Assembly: GCA_012514785.1 (NCBI GenBank)
Contig: JAAYZP010000504.1
Location: forward strand, 1 to 6,063
Direction: 5' to 3'
DNA: 6,063 nt
Origin: Propionibacterium sp.
GTDB taxonomy: Bacteria; Actinomycetota; Actinomycetes; Propionibacteriales; Propionibacteriaceae
The first letter of the stretch is position 1. Every line of letters begins with the position of its first letter. The notes below the pieces were generated by a model. That model did no database searches. It saw nothing but the letters and a program-made list of their open reading frames with translations, and was not told the origin of the DNA. Positions 1-5,874 of the stretch are shown here, in pieces. Position numbers and translations under genes: made by a program.

Positions 1-36
1 AATGGACCCGGAACGTGTTTTACTCCCGTTGTAAAG

Positions 37-58
37 AGTGGGGCGCGGTGGCCCCGCT
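37..58 (+). repeat. Stem-loop in the 5' leader
   Basis: AGTGGGGC (37-44) can pair with GCCCCGCT (51-58) across a six-base loop. This gives eight pairs, one of them a G-T/G-U wobble. It ends nine bases before the Shine-Dalgarno run, so it would leave that site exposed. There is no T tract after it, so it is not an intrinsic terminator. It could be an mRNA 5' structure or a protein-binding inverted repeat. In DNA this GC-rich, chance is also possible. Confidence 0.35.
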
Positions 59-66
59 CGCAACTC

Positions 67-73
67 GGGGGAG
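67..73 (+). promoter_or_regulatory. Ribosome binding site deciding the GH51 start
   Basis: GGGGGAG lies five bases before ATG 79. The alternative in-frame GTG at 73 overlaps the end of this run, so a ribosome bound here could not sensibly use it. The site therefore favours ATG 79 over the longer frame. Confidence 0.6.
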
Positions 74-78
74 TGTCC

Positions 79-1590
79 ATGGCCGGTCACATTCGCATCG
101 ATCCCGCGTTCGTCGTGGGCGAGGTCAACCCGCGCCTGTTCGGCACGTTCGTGGAACACATGGGGCGTTGCGTCTACACCGGCATCTTCGAGCCGGGGCA
201 TCCCACGGCCGACGAGCACGGCTTCCGCGGGGACGTCGCGGAGCTGGTGCGCGAGATGGGCGCCACCGTCGCCCGCTACCCGGGCGGCAACTTCGTATCC
301 AACTACCGCTGGGAGGACGGCGTCGGGCCGGTGGATGACCGGCCCCGGCGCGTCGACCTGGCGTGGCGCTCCATCGAGCCCAACACCGTCGGCACCCACG
401 AGTTCCTCGGCTGGTGCGAGCGCGTCGGCATCGAGCCCATGCTCGCCGTCAACCTCGGCACCCGCGGGCTGGTGGAGGCCGTCGAGTACCTGCAGTACGT
501 CAACGCCCCGGTCGGCACCGACCTCGCCCACCGCCGCGCCGCCAACGGCCGCGAGGAGCCGTGGGACGTGCGGCTGTGGTGCCTCGGCAACGAGATGGAC
601 GGGCCATGGCAGATCGGGCACATGGAGGCGCGCGAGTACGCGCGGGTGGCGCAGGAGGTGGGTAACGCCTTCCGCCGCCTCGACCCGGACCTCGAGCTCG
701 TGGCCTGCGGCTCCTCCAACCGCCAGATGCCCACGTTCGGCACCTGGGAGCGGATCACGCTGGAGGCCGCGTTCGACCACGTCGACCACATCTCCGCCCA
801 CGCCTACTACGAGCCGATCGGCGACGACGTCGCCTCGTTCCTCGCCAGTGCGGAGGATATGGACCGCTTCATCGACGCCGTCGTCGCCACCGCGGACCAC
901 GTCGCTGCCGTACGCGGGTCCGACAAGCGCATCCACGTCAGCTTCGACGAGTGGAACGTCTGGTACCAGTCGCGCTTCGGCGGTGAGACGTCGCTGCCGT
1001 TCGTGCACGCGCCGCGGCTCATCGAGGACGTGTACAGCACGCTCGACGCCGTCGTCGTCGGGTCGCTGCTGATCACGCTGCTGCGTCACACCGACCGCGT
1101 CGCCATCGCCTGCCAGGCGCAGCTGGTGAACGTGATCGGGCCCATCATGACCGAGCCCGGCGGGCCGGCCTGGCGGCAGGCCATCTTCCACCCGTTCGCG
1201 CTCACCGCCCGGCACGCCAAGGGACGCGTGCTGCAGCTCGCGGTGGAGTCACCGCAGATCGACACCGACCGCTACGGGGCCGTGGAGCAGGTGTGGGCCA
1301 CGGGCACCCACGACGTCGGGACCGGCGACATCGCCGTGTTCCTTGTCAACCGATCCCTGGAGGAGCCCACCGACGTCACGGTGGACCTCTCCGGGTTCGG
1401 ACACCTACGCCTGGTGGAACACCTCCAGGTGCACACCGAGAATCCGGCCGAGGTCAATACCGCTGCTGACCCCGACCGAGTCCGCCCCCACGCGGGGTCC
1501 TCCCGCATGGACGACGGAGTCCTCACCATCGCAGCGCCGGCCGTGTCCTGGCACTGCATCCGACTCACCGAAGGAGCGCATCATGCGTAA
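79..1590 (+). CDS. GH51 alpha-L-arabinofuranosidase, intracellular
   Basis: The 503-residue product is predicted to hydrolyse terminal alpha-L-arabinofuranosyl residues from arabino-oligosaccharides with retention of configuration. It has no signal peptide, so it acts in the cytoplasm on imported substrate. Visible GH51 hallmarks are LFGTFVEHMGR (20-30) and RYPGGN (66-71). GNEMDGPWQIG (170-180) carries the likely acid/base Glu172. HAYYEP (241-246) follows, and then SFDEWNVWY (288-296) with the likely nucleophile Glu291. An N-terminal TIM barrel is followed from about residue 380 by the usual beta-sandwich domain. The length of about 500 is normal for the family and nothing is missing. ATG 79 is chosen over GTG 73 because of the Shine-Dalgarno spacing. 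It is the first gene of the operon, and its last eight bases overlap the binding-protein gene. The family call is near certain. The exact substrate (arabinan versus arabinoxylan side chains) is inference; abfA would be a reasonable symbol, but I leave it blank because naming varies. Confidence 0.96.
   Translation: MAGHIRIDPAFVVGEVNPRLFGTFVEHMGRCVYTGIFEPGHPTADEHGFRGDVAELVREMGATVARYPGGNFVSNYRWEDGVGPVDDRPRRVDLAWRSIEPNTVGTHEFLGWCERVGIEPMLAVNLGTRGLVEAVEYLQYVNAPVGTDLAHRRAANGREEPWDVRLWCLGNEMDGPWQIGHMEAREYARVAQEVGNAFRRLDPDLELVACGSSNRQMPTFGTWERITLEAAFDHVDHISAHAYYEPIGDDVASFLASAEDMDRFIDAVVATADHVAAVRGSDKRIHVSFDEWNVWYQSRFGGETSLPFVHAPRLIEDVYSTLDAVVVGSLLITLLRHTDRVAIACQAQLVNVIGPIMTEPGGPAWRQAIFHPFALTARHAKGRVLQLAVESPQIDTDRYGAVEQVWATGTHDVGTGDIAVFLVNRSLEEPTDVTVDLSGFGHLRLVEHLQVHTENPAEVNTAADPDRVRPHAGSSRMDDGVLTIAAPAVSWHCIRLTEGAHHA
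1571..1576 (+). promoter_or_regulatory. Strong ribosome binding site inside the GH51 3' end
   Basis: AAGGAG ends six bases before ATG 1583. It lies within the last codons of the GH51 gene. It is the best Shine-Dalgarno in the operon and fixes the start of the binding-protein gene at 1583, although its frame is open further upstream. A strong site here suits a binding protein, which is usually needed in excess over its permeases. Confidence 0.8.
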
Positions 1591-2932
1591 CAAGTTCACA
1601 CGTCGCGGATTCCTCGGCACCACGCTCGGAGCGAGCGCCGCCGTCGGACTGGTCGCCTGTGGAGGCGAGAGCATCCAACAGCCGGACCCCACCGGGGACC
1701 CGACCACCGCACCCACCGGCAACGGCGACGGCGGATCCGCCGGCTACGACGGGCCCGAGGTGGAGCTGCAGTTCTGGAACGGATTCACCGGCGGCGACGG
1801 CGCGTACATGAAGACGCTCGTCGACCAGTTCAACGAGGAGTTCGCCAACATCGCGGTCTCCGTCCGCACGCTGCAGTGGGCGGACTACTACGACACCCTG
1901 CCCACCGCCGTCCAGGCGGGCCGGGGCCCGGACATCGGCGTGATGCACGTCGACTCCGTCGCCACGAACGCCGCGCGGCAGATCATCCAGCCGCTCGACG
2001 ACGTCGCCCAGGCGCTCGAGCTGTCGGAGGACGACTTCGCGCCCGTGCCGTGGGCGGCCGGCATCTACAAGGACGTTCGGTACGCGATCCCGCTCGACGT
2101 GCACCCGCTCGGCTTCTTCTACAACAAGACCGTGATGGAGCAGGCCGGGCTCGATCCCGAGAGCCCGCCCATGGACATGGACTCGTACATGGACGCGCTC
2201 GACCGGCTCGCCTCCGCGGGCATCCAGGGGCACTGGACCTCCCCGTTCCCGTTCACCGGCGGGCTCACGATGCAGTCGCTGCTGTGGCAGTTCGGCGGTG
2301 ACCTGTTCAACGAGGACGCCACCGAGGCTACGTGGGGCGAGGCGCCCGGCGTCGAGGCCTTCACGTGGTGGCAGGATCTCGCGAAGAACGGGCACTCGCC
2401 GCAGGAGGTCGCGCAGGATGCGGACTTCATCGCTCTGCAGAACGGGCAGACGGCGTTCAACTGGAACGGCATCTGGTCGATCAACACGCTGCGCGAGAAG
2501 GCCGACCTCGACTGGGGCGTGGTCCGGCTGCCGAACATCGGCGGGCAGAACGCGGCCTGGGCGGGATCGCACCAGTTCGTGCTGCCCGTGCGCCAGTCGG
2601 CGGACGAGAACAAGGACCAGGCCTCGCGCGTGTTCCTCAACTGGATCTCGGAGCAGTCGCTCGAGTGGGCGAAGGGCGGCCAGGTGCCGGCCCGCAACTC
2701 CGTGCGCGAATCAGCCGAGTTCCAGGCACTGCCCGAGCAGGCGGAGCTCGCCGCCCAGATCGACGATCTGCACTTCCTCCCGGCGGTGCCCGGCATCGGG
2801 GATGCGATGGTCGAGTGGGACAAGGCGCTCAACGAGATCACGTTGGCTGGTCAGGACGTCGCGGCATCGCTCGAGCAGTCCGTCGCGCGCGCCAACCAGA
2901 TCCTCGAGGACAACGCGCAGCGGTACGGATAA
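1583..2932 (+). CDS. ABC transporter sugar-binding lipoprotein (CUT1, SBP_bac_1-like)
   Basis: The 449-residue product is the extracytoplasmic receptor of the transporter encoded just downstream. It starts with a twin-arginine-like signal, TRRGFLG (6-12). A hydrophobic stretch and the lipobox LVAC follow, with the lipid-modified Cys at residue 26, so it appears to be a Tat-exported lipoprotein. Residues 27-56 are a flexible linker rich in Gly, Pro, Thr and Asp. The mature fold begins near residue 60 (ELQFWNGFTGGDG). It continues with typical family-1 binding-protein features such as GRGPDIGVMHVDS (113-125), then an LGFFYNK segment, and NGQTAFNWNGIW. Many Trp, Tyr and Phe residues suit stacking against sugar rings. 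Length matches the family. The ligand is inferred to be an arabinose-containing oligosaccharide because GH51 and GH43 enzymes flank the transporter; the protein sequence alone does not show this. The start overlaps the GH51 stop by eight bases and is fixed by AAGGAG. Confidence 0.93.
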   Translation: MRNKFTRRGFLGTTLGASAAVGLVACGGESIQQPDPTGDPTTAPTGNGDGGSAGYDGPEVELQFWNGFTGGDGAYMKTLVDQFNEEFANIAVSVRTLQWADYYDTLPTAVQAGRGPDIGVMHVDSVATNAARQIIQPLDDVAQALELSEDDFAPVPWAAGIYKDVRYAIPLDVHPLGFFYNKTVMEQAGLDPESPPMDMDSYMDALDRLASAGIQGHWTSPFPFTGGLTMQSLLWQFGGDLFNEDATEATWGEAPGVEAFTWWQDLAKNGHSPQEVAQDADFIALQNGQTAFNWNGIWSINTLREKADLDWGVVRLPNIGGQNAAWAGSHQFVLPVRQSADENKDQASRVFLNWISEQSLEWAKGGQVPARNSVRESAEFQALPEQAELAAQIDDLHFLPAVPGIGDAMVEWDKALNEITLAGQDVAASLEQSVARANQILEDNAQRYG

Positions 2933-3951
2933 TGTCCGTCTCCGCCACGGGGACCGGCGGCAGCACGAGCGCGGCGCTGGTGGCGGCGGCGGGGGCGGGC
3001 AAGCGCCCACACCGTCGTCGCTCCGGCATCCACGGTTCGCCGCTCACCCCGGTGCTGTTCCTGCTGCCGTACCTCGTGCTGTTCGGCATGTTCATCATCA
3101 TCCCGGCGTTCTACGGGATCTGGATGAGCCTGCATGCGTGGGACTTCGTCATGCCGAACAAGCCGTGGGTGGGGGCGCGGAACTACTCGCAGCTGCTGGA
3201 CCCGTCGTCGCTGCAGTTCGAGCCGTTCTGGAACGGGATGATGGCCACCGGCATCTTCACCGTGTGGTCCGTGCCGCTGCTCATTGTCCTGCCGCTCGGG
3301 CTCGCGCTGCTGCTGCACCGGCAGTTCCCCGGGCGCACGTTCTTCCGGGCGGTGTTCTTCGCGCCGTATGTGCTGGGCGTGGCGGTGATCGGCCTGATGT
3401 GGCGTTACCTGCTCGACGGCAACTTCGGGCTCATCAACTACGTGTTCGGGACGAACATCCAGTGGACGACGACGCAACCCTGGGCGTGGGTGGGGCTCGT
3501 CGGCGTCACGATCTGGTGGACGCTCGGCTTCAACACGATCATCTACCTGGCCGGCCTCGGCGATATCCCGCAGGAGCACTACGAGGCGGCGTCGATCGAC
3601 GGGGCGTCGACGTGGCAGAAGTTCTGGTACGTCACGCTGCCCGGGCTCCGGCCCGTACTGATCTTCATCATGATCACGACGACGCTCGCCAGCGCCAACA
3701 TGTTCGGCCAGTCCTACCTGATCACGCACGGCGGACCGACCGAGACGACGCGCACCGCGATCATGGTGATCACCTCCACCGGCTTCTCCCAGAACCGGCC
3801 CGGCGAGGCGGCGGCCATGAGCTACATCCTGGCGCTGTTCCTCGCGGTGGTGTCGGTGGTCAACTTCTGGATCATGCGCGACAAGGATGCGGCGCGCGAG
3901 GAGAAGCTGCATCGTCGCGCCCGGAAACGCGAAGCGGGGGCGGCATCATGA
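2932..3951 (+). CDS. ABC sugar transporter permease, MalF/UgpA type
   Basis: The 339-residue integral membrane protein is one of two pore-forming subunits of the importer. I see six likely membrane spans, near residues 39-64, 105-129, 138-160, 184-208, 241-262 and 296-314. The cytoplasmic EAA loop reads EHYEAASIDGAS then TWQKFWYVTLPGLRP (about 215-241). This is the surface that docks the ATPase. The first 36 residues form a Ser/Gly/Ala-rich cytoplasmic tail ending in a basic patch (KRPHRRR). The C-terminus is a charged tail of about 25 residues. The start codon overlaps the preceding stop as TAATG. There is no convincing Shine-Dalgarno of its own, so translation is probably coupled to the binding-protein gene. 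The downstream partner overlaps by four bases. Role and family are clear; the substrate is inferred from neighbours. Confidence 0.94.
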   Translation: MSVSATGTGGSTSAALVAAAGAGKRPHRRRSGIHGSPLTPVLFLLPYLVLFGMFIIIPAFYGIWMSLHAWDFVMPNKPWVGARNYSQLLDPSSLQFEPFWNGMMATGIFTVWSVPLLIVLPLGLALLLHRQFPGRTFFRAVFFAPYVLGVAVIGLMWRYLLDGNFGLINYVFGTNIQWTTTQPWAWVGLVGVTIWWTLGFNTIIYLAGLGDIPQEHYEAASIDGASTWQKFWYVTLPGLRPVLIFIMITTTLASANMFGQSYLITHGGPTETTRTAIMVITSTGFSQNRPGEAAAMSYILALFLAVVSVVNFWIMRDKDAAREEKLHRRARKREAGAAS

Positions 3952-4778
3952 GGAAGGCCACGCGCAATCCGCTGTTCTGGCTGCTGTTGCTCGCTCTGAC
4001 GGTGGTGTTCATCGGGCCGATCATCTTCATCTTCCTGACGTCGTTGAAGCCGATGATCGAGGCGCAGTCCGTGCCGCCCACGATCATCCCCGAGACGTGG
4101 ACGCTGCGGGCTTACCGGCAGCTGTTCTTCATCGACGACGCATCCCCGGTGCTCCGGTGGTTCCTCAACTCGATGATCGCGGCTACCCTGCACGCCCTGC
4201 TGGTGGTGACCGTGACGTCGATGGCCGGCTACGCCCTGGCGCGCATGCGGTTCCGGGGGCGCGGGGCGGCGTTCGGGATCATCATCTCGACCATGCTGGT
4301 GCCGGGCTTCGTGTTCCTGATCCCCAACTTCGAGATGCTCAACCGGCTCGCGTGGCTGGACAGCATGCCCGCGATCGTCGTTCCCGGCGCGGCGGGCGCG
4401 TTCGGCGTGTTCTTCATGCGGCAGTTCTTCCTCCGGCTGCCGATCGAGTTCGAGGAGAGCGCGCGCATCGACGGCGCCGGCGCGATGCGGACGTTCGTCT
4501 CGATCGTGCTGCCCAACACGAGGCCGGCGCTGGTGACGCTGTTCATCATCAGCTTCCTGGCCAACTGGAACGACTTCATCTGGCCTATCTACGTGCTGTT
4601 CAGCGACCAGAACCTGACGCTGCCCGTCGGCCTGAGCCGCCTGCAGGGCGCGTACACGATCGACTATCCGGTCGTGATGGCGGGTGCGATGGTGGCGGCG
4701 ATCCCGGTGCTGATCATCTACTCGTTCGTGCAGCGCTACATCATCGCCGGCGTCGCCAGCACGGGCATCAAGGGGTGA
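3948..4778 (+). CDS. ABC sugar transporter permease, MalG/UgpE type
   Basis: This 276-residue partner of the preceding permease belongs to the carbohydrate-specific CUT1 group. About six membrane spans are visible, near residues 8-31, 70-96, 107-127, 139-157, 184-205 and 238-262. The conserved cytoplasmic EAA loop is EESARIDGAGAMRTF then VSIVLPNTRP (about 169-193), the ATPase contact. SLKPMIEAQ just after the first span and FLANWNDFIWP (203-213) near the fifth are typical of MalG-like subunits. The C-terminus ends in QRYIIAGVASTGIKG, as is usual for this family. The start overlaps the upstream stop in ATGA (3948-3951). A G-run at 3936-3940 sits seven bases before it. No gene for an ATP-binding subunit follows; a hydrolase gene comes next instead. 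Confidence 0.95.
   Translation: MRKATRNPLFWLLLLALTVVFIGPIIFIFLTSLKPMIEAQSVPPTIIPETWTLRAYRQLFFIDDASPVLRWFLNSMIAATLHALLVVTVTSMAGYALARMRFRGRGAAFGIIISTMLVPGFVFLIPNFEMLNRLAWLDSMPAIVVPGAAGAFGVFFMRQFFLRLPIEFEESARIDGAGAMRTFVSIVLPNTRPALVTLFIISFLANWNDFIWPIYVLFSDQNLTLPVGLSRLQGAYTIDYPVVMAGAMVAAIPVLIIYSFVQRYIIAGVASTGIKG
4771..4778 (+). promoter_or_regulatory. Ribosome binding site overlapping the permease stop
   Basis: AGGGGTGA, close to the anti-Shine-Dalgarno complement, includes the permease TGA stop (4776-4778). It ends five bases before ATG 4784. This favours ATG 4784 over the in-frame GTG codons at 4775 and 4781, and suggests reinitiation by ribosomes finishing the permease. Confidence 0.6.
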
Positions 4779-4783
4779 CGGTG

Positions 4784-5836
4784 ATGCGTGTTCTTCCCCT
4801 GCTGGCCGCCGTGGCGCTGCTGGGTGCCGCCTGCAGTACCGACGCCCCGCCCCCGACCGAGGAGCCCACCGTGACCGAACCGACGACGTCGCCCGGCGAG
4901 GCCGGTGACCCCACAGCGGCGCCGCAGGGGGAGGGGTTCACGAACCCCGTCTACCCCTACAACTTCCCCGACCCCCAGATCCTCGCCGACGAGGGCGGCG
5001 GCTTCGTCGCGATCGCCACCAACGGCAACGGGCAGAACGTCCAGACGCTCGTGAGCGACGAAATGGTCAGCTGGACCGAGGGCGACGACGCGCTGCCGCA
5101 GCTCGCGGAGTGGTCGTACCCAGGGAAGGTCTGGGCGCCGGAGATCATCCGGTGGAGCGACGGCACGTACCGGCTCTATTACACGACGCGCTCCCCGGAG
5201 CCCGAGTGGCAGTGCATCTCGGTGGCCGTCTCCGACACGCTCGCGGGGCCGTACACGGACTCGAGCACGGAGCCGCTGATCTGCGAGCTGGATGAGGGCG
5301 GCTCGATCGACCAGTCTCCGTTCATCGCCTCCGACGGCACGGCGTGGCTGTACTGGAAGAACGACGGCAACGCCAAGGGCGTGGACACCTGGATCCGGGT
5401 GCAGCAGCTCACCGACGACGGGCTGGGCGTGACCGGCGAGATCACCGACCTGCTCCAGCAGGACCTCCCGTGGGAGGGTGAGCTGATCGAGGGCCCGGTG
5501 GTGGTGGAGATCGACGGGCTCTTCCACATGTTCTACTCGGGCAACGGCTTCTGGACGGACAAGTATGCGGTGGGGCATGCGACGGCGCCGTCGCCGACGG
5601 GGCCGTTCACGAAGTCGGGTGATCCGGTGTTGGTGACGAACGACGTCGCCGCGGGGCCGGGCCACAACCACATGATCGAGCTCGACGGGCGGTGGTGGAT
5701 GGTCTACCACGCCTGGGAGCCGGGCTTCATCGGGATGGACGCGATCGGACGCCAGATGTGGCTCTCGACGGTGGACTTCGACGGCGCCACCGTCACCGTC
5801 CAGCCGCCCACCGTCGACAACCCCGAGCGCCCTTGA
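4784..5836 (+). CDS. GH43-family arabinosidase-like lipoprotein
   Basis: The 350-residue product is predicted to be an inverting five-bladed beta-propeller hydrolase acting on arabinofuranosyl (or xylosyl) linkages outside the membrane. A short hydrophobic signal ends in a lipobox-like GAAC, with Cys17 as the anchor. The -3 residue is Gly rather than the preferred Leu, so lipidation is likely but not certain. Residues 18-50 form a Pro/Thr/Glu linker. The three GH43 acids are visible: base Asp63 in YNFPDPQI, pKa-modulating Asp176 in GSIDQSPF, and acid Glu236 in LIEGPVV. WAPE (117-120) and GPGHNHM (291-297), whose His often coordinates a metal near the active site, also fit. The catalytic domain is single, with no carbohydrate-binding module, and complete. 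It is last in the operon, five bases after the permease stop. Exo-alpha-1,5-arabinofuranosidase is my best guess from context. A beta-xylosidase or endo-arabinanase specificity cannot be excluded. Confidence 0.88.
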   Translation: MRVLPLLAAVALLGAACSTDAPPPTEEPTVTEPTTSPGEAGDPTAAPQGEGFTNPVYPYNFPDPQILADEGGGFVAIATNGNGQNVQTLVSDEMVSWTEGDDALPQLAEWSYPGKVWAPEIIRWSDGTYRLYYTTRSPEPEWQCISVAVSDTLAGPYTDSSTEPLICELDEGGSIDQSPFIASDGTAWLYWKNDGNAKGVDTWIRVQQLTDDGLGVTGEITDLLQQDLPWEGELIEGPVVVEIDGLFHMFYSGNGFWTDKYAVGHATAPSPTGPFTKSGDPVLVTNDVAAGPGHNHMIELDGRWWMVYHAWEPGFIGMDAIGRQMWLSTVDFDGATVTVQPPTVDNPERP

Positions 5837-5850
5837 AGCTTCCCCGGCCG

Positions 5851-5862
5851 CGCCCGCGGGCG
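5851..5862. repeat. Perfect 12-bp palindrome next to the -10 element
   Basis: CGCCCGCGGGCG is a perfect palindrome that ends one base before the TAGTGT hexamer. In that place it would lie in the promoter spacer, where a bound dimeric regulator would block RNA polymerase. With no T tract it is not a terminator. Its composition is all G and C, so chance formation in this genome is a serious alternative. Confidence 0.45.
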
Positions 5863-5868
5863 TAGTGT
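5863..5868 (+). promoter_or_regulatory. Candidate -10 element of a leaderless promoter
   Basis: TAGTGT matches the TAnnnT pattern of actinobacterial -10 elements. Its last base is seven before the A of ATG 5875, so transcription would start at or next to the start codon. The 5' region lacks a Shine-Dalgarno sequence, which fits leaderless translation, common in actinobacteria. The -35 region at a 17-base spacer is TTCCCC (5840-5845), which is poor; TTGAAG at 5833 is a better hexamer but 24 bases away. Confidence 0.5.
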
Positions 5869-5874
5869 CGTGAC

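Larger units (their letters stand above)
1..78 (+). other. Leader upstream of the arabinoside operon
   Basis: This is non-coding sequence as far as I can tell, cut by the window edge. It contains an inverted repeat (TTTAC at 19-23, GTAAA at 31-35) that could be half of an operator. It also holds a stem-loop at 37-58 and a G-rich ribosome binding site at 67-73. I looked for -35/-10 pairs and found none with acceptable hexamers and spacing, so the promoter probably lies further upstream or is non-canonical. The GH51 reading frame stays open to base 1, but nothing in those residues looks like GH51. Reading from base 2, a short frame ends at TAA 32-34; it could be the tail of an upstream gene, but it is too short to judge. 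Confidence 0.5.
5837..5874 (+). other. Intergenic gap between the operon and the zinc-finger gene
   Basis: These 38 bases hold a perfect palindrome and a -10-like hexamer, listed separately. I see no intrinsic terminator: no GC stem is followed by a T run. If the operon ends here, termination is Rho-dependent or occurs downstream, and read-through into the next gene is possible. Confidence 0.6.

Noticed and set aside
10..30. GGAAC plus CGTT as an ECF-sigma promoter
   Set aside because: The 12-base spacing is too short for the usual 16-18 bases.
2..34. Short frame ending at TAA 32-34 as an upstream gene tail or leader peptide
   Set aside because: Ten residues, no ribosome binding site visible and no recognisable ending. 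The window edge prevents judgement.
73..75. GTG as an alternative start of the GH51 gene
   Set aside because: It overlaps the G-rich Shine-Dalgarno run. ATG 79 has correct spacing and the two extra residues add nothing conserved.
1565..2572. Long minus-strand open frame opposite the binding-protein gene
   Set aside because: Its product is an Arg/Val/Glu-rich low-information sequence typical of antisense frames in GC-rich genes. The plus strand here has clear family motifs.
2851..3912. Minus-strand frame of about 350 residues opposite the first permease
   Set aside because: Composed mainly of Arg, His, Asp and Glu repeats with no recognisable domain; it is the mirror of membrane-protein codons.
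4736..5710. Minus-strand frame opposite the GH43 gene
   Set aside because: Same shadow composition. GH43 on the plus strand has all three catalytic acids in order.
5836..5862. Intrinsic terminator after the operon
   Set aside because: The palindrome has no following T run and leads straight into the next promoter-like element.
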